A stretch of 64,000 nucleotides of DNA from assembly GCF_023343835.1 (NCBI RefSeq), contig NC_064449.1, positions 1,240,001 to 1,304,000 on the forward strand, read 5' to 3'. The translations under genes and the position numbers were made by a program. Position 1 is the stretch's first letter; the number at the start of each line of letters is the position of its first letter. This stretch comes from Lagopus muta. Taxonomy: Eukaryota; Chordata; Aves; Galliformes; Phasianidae. The notes under the pieces are model-generated. The model was not told where the DNA came from, did not search any database, and was given only the letters and a program-made list of their open reading frames with translations. Positions 13,576 to 22,546 of this stretch are shown in pieces.

Positions 13576-14724
13576 TGAAGCCCCTTTTTCCATCATACTG
13601 ATCTGTCCAATTACTGCAAGGTGAAGCAACAGGTCACAGCAACAAACGTACCTCAATCTGAAGGCATGCTGAGAATTCTGGACTAAGACCTGTATTTCTA
13701 AACTACTACAATGATTTATTAAGGAAAATCTCTTGTAACCTGATTGCCTCAAAAACAGAAATCATCATGTAGGTAACACACATTGTCCCAAGTCAGATTT
13801 CTTAGAAAATATTAGTTAGAAATGTCTCTTTAATCAGATATTGATCAAAAAATGAACAGCTGTGCACTCTCACATCACTCCCCGCAGGTTCTGAAGCTGG
13901 CATTTTTCCCTATTCTGCATGTAGTTGTTTGCCCCAGGTTGTAAAACGATGTAGAGGACTTTAATTAAAGCACCAGTAACTTGCTGTACTCCATTTTTGT
14001 TGACCTGCTGAGTTAGAGAATTCTTTTTGCTTCCTCCCCCACCTCTTCTAGACTGGAATAACCAAAGAACAAATACCACACTAAGGAGCTAAGCTAAAGG
14101 AACCAGTCTGTTTGCAGTTTAAGTGACTAGCACAAGACAGAACAAATCCTAAACCTCAAGCTTGTCCAGCAAAATGCCGATGACAGTCAGAAAAGCACTT
14201 TTGAAAGCATGTCAGAAGTAAGACTGGTGTTGAAGATTTGCTTTATATTCAGAACTGACAATCCATTAATCCTCACTTAGTTTGCCTGAAATTCCTCTGA
14301 GCGATTAGAGCCTCAGCACTGCAAGGAGCTCAAGTGACAAACTGCAACTGTGAGTGAGATTGCAAGTGTAGAAACCATGACCCCCAACTCATCAGAAGTT
14401 TTGTACAGGCCTCAAACCAGAACTCTGGTCCACCATGTGAAGAATTCTTCATCCAGTTCTCCTACCACCACCATCACAGAGCAGCACAGCATGTGGTTTC
14501 AAGGCCAAAGACTCAAGTTCAGCTAAAGCAGCTGTAGTGATTACTACTTCACCCTGTGCCATAGGTTTCTCTTTCCAAATTGGGATAGCCAAATATCATA
14601 CCTGTTCCTCATACTGCTGGCATTTCTCACTGGTATTAATATTATTATAAATGACAAATCTAGTTCTGTTGTAGAATCAAGGAAAGACACGAGAAGCAGC
14701 AGCATTTTGGAACACAGATACATT

Positions 14725-14730
14725 TTTAAT
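14725..14730 (-). terminator. Candidate proximal poly(A) signal of SPRING1 (ATTAAA)
   Basis: Plus-strand TTTAAT reads ATTAAA on the SPRING1 strand and is followed within about 20 nt by a TGTGTT element. It would give a 3'UTR of about 2.2 kb. Motif-only call. Confidence 0.3.
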
Positions 14731-16935
14731 GACTTAACACACAGCATTTAACAACCAGGGAAGGAAGATGCACTCTCTGCCCCAGCGAATGGGCAGTGGT
14801 TACAACACACTGCTGAACACACTCTGAGAGGGAGCAGGAACTCCCACTAAAGCCATCCACGTTAAGTTGGTTCTTATGATTTCTCAGTTACTGCTTCAAG
14901 GCAGAGATATCACCAGCAGAAGAATAAATACCAAGCTGGGAAAGAAATCCAGGGTAAGCCATCAGTACCTCGATCTTTGCGCAGCGATGTGACACGTGGG
15001 AACACATCCCAGTAGGAATGATATAACAAGACCAACCCCATGGCCTTCACTTATGAAGTGTGGAAGGGAGGTGAAGAATCTCTTTAACACTGAAAAGAGA
15101 CGCGAGTAACCTCTGCTACCCTCTTAAGACAGCATTTCATATTGCACCTTCACCCTGCATGATGCTTGCTGCAGCAACTTGCCATGGGATGGCAGCAAAG
15201 GGGAGTTGTTTCCATCCTGATAAACTGCTCACGCTGCAGCCTTGGGAGAAACAAGACTTTCAAGAAAATCTGCTGACGGAGTCAATGTCTCACTTGATGA
15301 GTTCTGGGAAAGAACAATGAAAACAATGCAAGTGGATTTTATCAGGTGGTTGGTAACACTACTTGTTTATATCACAGAGAATTTTAATTGGAAACACAGG
15401 ATATCTTGCTGTAGCATTGTACAGATATCTTTTGCACAAGGACACTCCACCATCATGCTTGTTTTTTAATAAAGTCTCTGTAGATTCTTTAAAATCTCCT
15501 TTAGACTGGGAATAGGAAGCAACAGTTTAAACATGCATATGCAAAGTCAGAATCCCTGAAGTGGCCTTGCTGCACAGAGATGGCTGGGGTAAAAACAGGG
15601 GAAATGAGGCTTTGCATAGCAAAAAACAGCCCAGTTTTGTCTGGTGCTTGGCCTTCACATAGTGACATGTAGGGAAGCACAGATTTAGTCAATATCTTAC
15701 ACATTCTCTACCCATCTCCTCTGTGCTGAGCAGCCTCACTTAAGGAGTCAACTGTAGAAAACTGGGAGAACCAACTCAGTTCCACTGCCATTCTGGTCAG
15801 GCTGAAACTTGGGAGCAGCATGTCAAACAGCAAAGTAAAACACCCTGATGGTTTAACCGAGCTCACGCAACACAGCTGCCCTCAGAGAAGGGCCTGCACC
15901 ATATTCTAACATTCTAGCATATTTACTTCATGAACAAGGACATCATTAGGCAAGGATCCTGGAAGAACTCCACCCTTCTGCCTCCTGCACAACCAGAAGT
16001 GAAGCACAATTGAATTACTGACTCCTGAACAAATTCAAGCAAATAAATCTTCTTTGTTTCCTGTCAGCGAGTGGACAGGCAAAGAGCTGTTTGCAAGGCT
16101 TGTGCTCCTCCTCAAGCAAACTGCTGCAGAGAACTAAGGGGAGCACTTACAGACAGTAAAGGTCCCATCACAGGGAGGCCTCTGCTCTTCTCTCATGCTA
16201 GGGGACTTTGACAGATAACAACTCCATTGGAGTTTCAAATGCTTTAAACTCACTAAGGGGAACATAAGCACTATAGCCATAAAGCCAATACAAATCCTTT
16301 AGATTAAGGAGGGAAAAACACCAACCAATTTTAGTAAGGATGTAAAATATCCTTTTTACACGATACAAAGAAACAGGCTGAAAGGCATCAACAACTAGTT
16401 ATGCAAAGCATCAATGCTTCCAGCTGGAAATCCATATAAACTGAATAAATAATTCATAATTACAGATGTAGTGTACACCATGCACATCAGGATAGCACTC
16501 CAGAGAAACAACAGGCACGCTTTACTCCCTACAAGCAAAGGTTCTGTCATTATTACTGCCATTCTGGGAAGTCTCTGGACTGCAGAGACCACTGAGCCTA
16601 CAGGTACAGCTGCAAAGCTACATCAGACTCTTTTTCTATGATATTTCATAGGCTAGATCCACTCCATGCATCCTAAAAAACAAGCTACTGTAGAAGAACA
16701 ATTCAAAGAACACCCCTTCTAGTGCCCCAAAGCAGGTGCACAGTATCAGCTGAAGAAAGCAAGATTCAGTTCCACAGAACTTGAGTCTCTTGCTTACTCC
16801 GTACACCTCCGGGTTGGCCACTGACAATACCGTAAACCATTTACACTGAGGCTCTTGTAAAGCAGCAGCTGTTGTCTTGCTCTTTTGGATTCCGGTCTCC
16901 AGTTCCTTCACCTTGCTGCTCAAATCATGCAGCTT

Positions 16936-17019
16936 TCACACAGGCAGCAGCTCGGGGGGATATTCTCCATAGCAGTACTTTGCAATTGGATCTCTATAGG
17001 TGTTCTCATGCTGCACACT
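16936..17019 (-). CDS. SPRING1: SPRING1 coding exon 5 and stop
   Basis: Reads [20 protein letters not shown] then PPELLPV and TGA (complement of 16936-16938). Acceptor AG is read from 17021-17020. 27 residues plus stop. Confidence 0.95.
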   Translation of the reverse strand, partial: SVQHENTYRDPIAKYCYGEYPPELLPV

Positions 17020-19611
17020 CTGTTGGGAACAGAAGAAGAGACTTAAACAGTTCACACGTACTGTAACAACATACCCCTTCACTGAGGGTTAAAACCCAGA
17101 GTACAAGCATGCAAAAACTTCCCAAACTCTTCCACAGAGTACAGTACCTTCCGTAGTCAAATATCACCGTGCTCCCAACATGTATAAATACAGTTTCTAC
17201 GTTACAGCATTTTCACATTGAATCATAACTAGTAACAATTCATCCCTATTGCTCTGTTCAGTATTCCATTTGCACAACACCTCCAATGCACAGCGTTTTG
17301 TAAGCACAACAGACCAACGAATGGTAGGACCACGGGTACTTTTCAGATATTACACATCCTGTGCCTTACCTGTGATGAAGTCCTACATTTCGCCAGACAC
17401 AGCTCAAAACGATCTTCCACTGCCATGAAGAGGTTTTGGAAAGCCATAGCTGCCCGGTTCAAGAAACGTTCCAGAAGATGTTGCTACAATGGTCAGCAAG
17501 AAAATAATAGTGGCAATCAAAAAAAGACCTTATTTCAATAAAGAACTCAAAACCCACCATAGCCTACGCAGTTCAAACCTCAGAGGAATACAGCTTCCAA
17601 GCAGGGCTGCTTGCTAGCAAGCACCTCAAAGTTAACATCATGACACCCCAGCAGGAGAAAGAGAATCCAGAGGAGCTTTTTTCTCTGCTTGGCCAGCAGA
17701 ATACAGGGCAGCTCTTGTACTGACTGGCTTTTCTACAGCTGCTTTCCTTCAGCAAACACATAAATGCCACTAAAGCTCAACTGCTGCAGAGCTCCCACTA
17801 CTTTCTCTCCAAGAGGGAAAGGATGGATTTTTTTGGTTTATTTTTGTTAAGCTTTTATTTATAGCTTGCCACAGGCTTCTCTCACCCTTCATGGAGCAGG
17901 AACCATCCCCTCTCAGGAAAAGGCTCCTGACAAGCAAGAGCTTTTAGCCACAGCTGAAAAGCAAAAGAAAGTCTGTGCACCTTGTTGGGCTGCAGGCAGC
18001 AGGACACACAGTACTCATACACACTGCAGCAGCCGTTGGGAAGGCAGCTGTCACAGCTGTACAGCTTGGTGCTGGGCACGTTGACATTACAACAGCCATT
18101 GACCAGCAAGTCCTTCCTCTCACAGATATAGCCTGAAAAAAAAACCGAAAATAAAAAGAAATGAGAAGACTTACTCTATGTAAGTTCTATGGAAATGCGG
18201 TAGGAAGAAATGCATTGCAAATCTTGACAGATTTGTTTTATTGTGATCCTCCTCAATTTGTCTGAAGTCTTACATAGCAATTATTTGAAATGGTACTCGA
18301 ACATAGAGCTGAGCTGTGCAAGAGCTCGGTGCTGTCTGCACACTACTATGAACCTCATTAATACAGTATACAGAGCACCATTCCTGATGTGCATAATATT
18401 TACGTTATATCTTATTGGCATACTTTATTGCTGGCACTGGAAGGGTAACCATGGTGATTATATTGGAACAAAACTGACAGATGTTCCTTTACCTGGTCTG
18501 AATCTGGGTAACTCTCTTTACAGTTCATCTTGAAGAAGGGACTTAGATTCCTGCAAACAAAGTAGCTGTGATGCTCACTGCTTACAGGAGCCCTCAGTAG
18601 CCTATAATCACAGCATGCATCCTTATGGAAGCTGCACCACCCCTGCTAGACTGTGAAAGGCACCAGTGATTCTAGAGAGCTCGGTGAATCAGCAGAGAGC
18701 ATTAACTCAGCAGTGCTACATTTAATATTGATGCACAAAAGATGTGCTGTTTTTTATTAGCATTATTTTTATACAGCCTTTCATTGCTGGCCAAGAACAG
18801 CCCAGCACTGGAGCAACTTGAGGCACATGCCATGGTAGGAAAGGCTTCACCCACTGAACACCTGGAGTTAATTTGAGAACCTGAAACAGAAATATCCCAG
18901 GGTTTACAAGTGTTAGATGAGCTTGTTAGCTGCGGCTGAGCACTAATTGTGCCAATCAGGTTTCCTCGATTACTCCTGCTAATGCCTGACCACAGGAACG
19001 CACTGCAGAGGATGCAAATAGCCCTGCAAGCACCCAGCCTGCGTTCAGCACTGCACGTTAGGTGCTGCGTGAGGGCAGCTGGCATTTGTTGGATGCTAGG
19101 CAGCCCTGCAAACAGCACACAGCCACACACACAGGTGCTGCGCTCATCACATTAATATAACCACGGAAACAGCGACAGGCGAGGCCCCATGAGGAGCCCT
19201 TGTTACCAGGCGCTCCCATCAGCACTCAAACAGGCTACAAAGCATTCGGCACCGAGCGTACCCAGCTCGTCCGTGATGAACAGCTTCCCCTGCACGGAAT
19301 TCCGGCACTGGTTGCTCAGGTGGCTGCCGTTCCCCGAGCTGAACTGCTCCTTCCATAGGATGGGCTGCTCGTGCTCCTGCACCTGAAGGAGGTTCCGGTC
19401 TCTCACCGTCCGTTCTTCCTGCAAGGAGAGACATCAGCGCAACCAGACAAACTGGCTCTTCCCCACCCCCCCCCAACACACGTCCTCCTCCAGCCCCGAC
19501 CTGCTTGAAGGTGCTGCTGAGGAAATACACGAGGGACAGCCCGAAGACGACGCCGAGGACCCAGCGCTTCCTCAGCAGCCGCCGCCACAGCACGGCTCCG
19601 CACGGCACCAT
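16936..19611 (-). CDS. SPRING1: SPRING1 (C12orf49), SREBF pathway regulator in Golgi 1; five coding exons
   Basis: Joining exons 19611-19501, 19418-19262, 18132-17981, 17483-17370 and 17019-16936 (minus strand) gives 618 nt, 205 residues plus stop, the length I recall for the human protein; every junction has GT-AG and the phases fit. Residues 1-16 are basic and cytosolic. One membrane anchor spans about 17-33 ([17 protein letters not shown]), so it is a type II single-pass Golgi protein. A sequon N67-G-S lies in the lumenal stem, and R45-N-L-L resembles the RxxL sites used by site-1 protease. Exon 3 (residues 90-140) is a cysteine-rich lumenal domain. The family is known to support site-1 protease maturation/SCAP function and so SREBP-driven lipid synthesis. 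The start at 19611 is chosen because an upstream ATG runs straight into a stop (ATG GCG GGC TGA). Divergent from RNFT2 across a shared CpG block. Confidence 0.95.
17370..17483 (-). CDS. SPRING1: SPRING1 coding exon 4
   Basis: Reads [19 protein letters not shown] and ends CRTSSQ, 38 residues in phase 0, bounded by a TAG acceptor and a GTAAGG donor. Helical, strongly conserved part of the lumenal domain. Confidence 0.95.
17484..19261 (-). other. SPRING1 introns 2 and 3 (around exon 3)
   Basis: Intron 2 is 18,133-19,261 and intron 3 is 17,484-17,980. Both have GT-AG ends. Apart from a T-rich stretch at about 17,825-17,865 I see no repeat, RNA gene or second coding frame in them. Confidence 0.6.
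17981..18132 (-). CDS. SPRING1: SPRING1 coding exon 3 (cysteine-rich domain)
   Basis: Preceded by a T-rich tract and CAG acceptor; completes G90, continues [17 protein letters not shown] and ends CCLQPNK at a GTGCAC donor. Twelve cysteines lie in residues 93-135. At residue 115 this sequence has serine where I recall cysteine in the mammalian protein (YSCD versus YCCD). Confidence 0.95.
19262..19418 (-). CDS. SPRING1: SPRING1 coding exon 2 (lumenal stem)
   Basis: Starts [13 protein letters not shown] after an AG acceptor read from 19420-19419, and ends DELG with the glycine codon split at donor 19261-19260. Contains the N67 glycosylation sequon. Length 157 nt, ending in phase 1. Confidence 0.93.
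19501..19611 (-). CDS. SPRING1: SPRING1 coding exon 1 (residues 1-37)
   Basis: Begins [16 protein letters not shown] and ends STFKQ at a GT donor (19500-19499). It encodes the basic N-terminus and the signal anchor. Phase 0 junction to exon 2 across an intron of only 82 bp. Confidence 0.95.
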
Positions 19612-19719
19612 GGCGGCTCAGCCCGCCATCTCTATCGCCATCTCCTCCCGCGGCGGCGCCGCTCTCGGGGATCGCGGCCGAGCGCTTCCGCCGGCTGCGG
19701 GGCGGGGGGAGGCGGGGCC

Positions 19720-19777
19720 GCGGATGTGCGTGCAAGGAGGGGGAGCGGCCGGGCTGGGGGCGGTGCGGGGCGGCACG
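19720..19777 (+). other. RNFT2: Putative untranslated first exon of RNFT2
   Basis: A consensus donor (ACG|GTGAGT, exon end 19,777) follows the GC boxes in the CpG block, where a 5' noncoding exon of the plus-strand gene is expected because the first coding exon lies 2.7 kb downstream and outside CpG-rich DNA. The 5' end is unknown. The acceptor used before 22,464 could be the CAG at 22,417-22,419 but is uncertain. Confidence 0.35.
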
Positions 19778-20074
19778 GTGAGTACGGGGCGTCCGGCGCG
19801 GGGGGGAGGAAGAGAAGGGAAGGGTTCTACGGTGCGGAGGGGGGGGTTGGTGCGTTGGTGGGTGTCTGCGAGCCGGAGCGTCCGTGTGGATGCGTCCTTA
19901 CTGGGCGATTGGTGCGGCTTTGTGCTCCCGGCGCGGCCCAGGAGCTGCTCGTTGTGTGCCGCTGTTCCGTAGCGTGGGATGCGGGAACCTCCGTGAGACC
20001 TCTGGCTGCTGCTGGAAGGTGAAAAGTAACCTGGAAAGAGCGGGTGTCAGAGCTGAGCGTCTTTTGGGATGGAG

Positions 20075-20260
20075 GAATGGAATCATAGCGTCGTTTGAAT
20101 GGGAAGGGACCCTTCAAGGCCATCTCGTCCTCCCCCCTGCGGTGCTCGTGGACACCCGCAGCTCCTCAGTGCTCGCAGCCCCGTCCCCTGACCTCGGGTG
20201 TCTGCAGGGTTGGGGCAGCACCGCCGCTCCAGGCACCCTGTGCAGTGCCTCACCGCCCAT
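20075..20260 (-). mobile_element. CR1 LINE fragment in RNFT2 5' intron
   Basis: Starts GGAATGGAATCATAGCGTCG (tail complement), then GGGAAGGGACCCTTCAAGGC. It ends where a second CR1 copy begins. Confidence 0.8.
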
Positions 20261-20261
20261 C

Positions 20262-21060
20262 ACACAATCACAGAATGGCCGGGGTTGGAAGGGACCTCAG
20301 GATGATGAATCTCCAACCCTCTGCCACATGCAGGGCCACCAGCCTTCCCATTTAATACCGGACCCATAGCACAGCATAGGCCCATAGCATAAAAAACGTT
20401 TTCCTTGTATCCTGTTTAAGTCGTCCTCTCTTTGTTTGACACTATTTCCCCTTGTCCTGTCACAGCAGACCCTAAAGAATCTGTCCCTACTTTCTCATAG
20501 CTCCCCTTTCAGTACTGAAGGCCTCTCGCAGCTCTCCCTGCAGTGCTCCCAGGCTCACAGCCCCAGCTCTCAGCCTGTCCTCATAGCTCAGTGTTCCATC
20601 CCTGGGCCCTCCTCTGGCCGTGCTCCAACAGCTCCGTGTCTCTCCTGCACTTATTGCTCCCCATCTGGATGCAGCACTGCAGCTGAGGTCTCACAGCACA
20701 CAGCAGAGGGGCAGATCCCCTCCCTCACCCTGCTGGTCATGCTGCTCTGTATGCAGCCCAGGATACGGTTGGCTTTCTGAGTTGTGAGAGCACAGTGCTG
20801 GCTCATGCCCAGCTGCCATCCACCAGTACCCCCAGGTCATTTCTAGCAGGGCTGTGCTCCATCCTTACATCCCCAGCTTGTCCTGATAACAGGGGTTGCC
20901 ACATTCCAGATGCACAACTCACACTTGGCTTTGCTGAACTTCATGAGGCCTTCATGAACTTCCTTGGCCCGCTGCTCAGCCTGCCCAGGTCTCTCTGTTT
21001 GGCATCCCATCCCACAGGCATGTCAACCACACTGCCCAGGATAACATCCAATTACATGGT
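20262..21060 (-). mobile_element. CR1 LINE, longer fragment directly abutting the previous copy
   Basis: Tail complement CACACAATCACAGAATGGCC, then ORF2-derived DNA (minus strand) with blocks such as CCCCTTGTCCTGTCACAGCA and CAGCCTGCCCAGGTCTCTCT. Multiple frameshifts; inactive. Confidence 0.88.
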
Positions 21061-21642
21061 ACCTGACCTTATCCATAGAATAGGTTACATCTCTTGGAGC
21101 CTCATGTCTTCAATACCTAACATTTGTGCCACCGTCCCCTTTATAGCTGATGCTAAAACAAAGTTATTTCCCCATAAAGCTGCATGTCATTTAAAACGCT
21201 GTTCTCACCCTGCTATTACAATCCGGGAGACTTGTCATGGTTTGGGAAGGAATTGGGGATCCTCCAGGTTTCATTACAGGCAGTGAACCTAGAGTTGCTC
21301 AGTGGTGGGAGAGCACTGTATGCGTGGTTGGCCTGGGACCTTGGCTGTTTCATCACATGTCAATTGTTGTTCAGGTTAAAAGGGAACTTAAGGGAGTGTT
21401 GGTAATTTAGGTTATCAGAGTGCTTTGATTAGAGTTACATTTCTGGTGCTCCTGATGGCTGCCTGTGTCTTTTCCATAGCATTTGTTGCAAGTTACATTC
21501 CTCCTGCTATAGCTGATTGTTTTCTTGTGTGCATTTTATGTATGTGTGTGTATTTCTATGAATACCTAAAAGTAAACAATAGCATATGGATTGAAGATTA
21601 TAAAATGGGATATGTGGACTGGCTCACTCTTTTACTTCCAGA

Positions 21643-21790
21643 AATCATAGAATCATAAGGTTGGAAACGACCTGTAAAATCATCTGGTCCAACCGTCTCC
21701 TCATCACCATTGCCACCACAAGCACTAAAAGCAGTGTCCAAAAGTTGGCATCCCATGTTAAAACCCTGATGTTTTCTGTCCTTTGTGACT
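21643..21790 (-). mobile_element. CR1 LINE fragment
   Basis: AAATCATAGAATCATAAGGT tail complement, then GGTTGGAAACGACCTGTAAA and TCTGGTCCAACCGTCTCCTC, the 3'-terminal CR1 signature. Confidence 0.85.
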
Positions 21791-22463
21791 CAAATCCCAT
21801 ATTGTCCCAGCTCAGCCTGCTTGGTGGGAAGACTGTGTGTTACTTTCCTTCTCATCCTTTCACAAATTCAACACAGTGTACCTGTGTTGATCTACAGATA
21901 CGGGGCTGCATGTATCTCAGTTTCATGTTGCACACATGGATATTATTTCTGACCGTTGCACAGGGTTTGCTAATGGCAATCTGTGGCCTAAAAGGGATGG
22001 GCTGCCTATTTAAAAGAACGTCGTCAAGCCTTGATTGTACTTTTTCATTTAAAATGCTTATACATCTTCTTTATTCCCCCTCAGTTTTGCTCTTTATTGC
22101 TCTGCAAGTTTCTTCACAAGAGGAGGAAGTCTGCAGAGAGCACAATCCACCTCACAGCTGGAGCTGCCCTGCGGGATGTAGGGCAGGCCATGTCACCGTA
22201 CAGCTGCACGCCCTGGGGAGCTGCACTGTGCTGCAGAAGGGAGCCTGCCTCATTCCTGCCCAACATGGAGACCTGTTTGCATGTGCTCTCATTTGCCATC
22301 TGAAAGCTGGTTCTTCACAAGTGTACTGAGAAACAACTGCAGGCCTCTCTTGCGGAGGAGCAGACGGTTTACACCAGCCATGTCACCAGCTGAAGAGGTT
22401 TCCCAGCTCTCTGGCTCAGTGGATCTCTGTTAGTCACGCTGGAATCGCTGACTGGCAGCGTTG

Positions 22464-22546
22464 ATGTTGAGTGTGCTGTGTTTCAAGGTGTTGAGGAAAA
22501 TGCAGAGACGGCACAGCAGCAACACTGACAGTGCTCCTCCTGAAAG
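22464..22546 (+). CDS. RNFT2: RNFT2 coding exon 1
   Basis: Reads [20 protein letters not shown] then TDSAPPE and a split arginine codon at donor GTACGT. An in-frame TGA lies 15 nt before the ATG, so this is the first usable start. Its context is poor (T at -3, T at +4), while the second ATG at 22,500 has A at -3. Confidence 0.85.

Larger units (their letters stand above)
13000..16935 (-). other. SPRING1: Putative SPRING1 3' untranslated region
   Basis: No coding exon is recognisable between the SPRING1 stop and the poly(A) candidates at 14,725 and 13,012 (minus-strand sense). The extent is inferred from hexamers only. The second copy of the 300-bp repeat (13,267-13,575) would fall inside the longer form. 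Confidence 0.4.
19450..19960. promoter_or_regulatory. CpG-rich bidirectional promoter of SPRING1 and RNFT2
   Basis: The stretch is visibly dense in CG dinucleotides and GC, in contrast to its flanks. It covers SPRING1 exon 1 (minus) and the presumed RNFT2 first exon (plus). Two GC-box motifs (GGGGCGGGGG and GAGGCGGGGC) lie at about 19,699-19,718. ATGGCGGC/GCCATCT motifs of YY1 type lie around the SPRING1 start. No TATA box is evident. The shared head-to-head arrangement is inferred from gene positions. Confidence 0.75.

Noticed and set aside
21661-22329. 222-codon plus-strand frame upstream of RNFT2 exon 1
   Set aside because: It starts within a CR1 tail and has no recognisable domain; best explained as chance in intron DNA.
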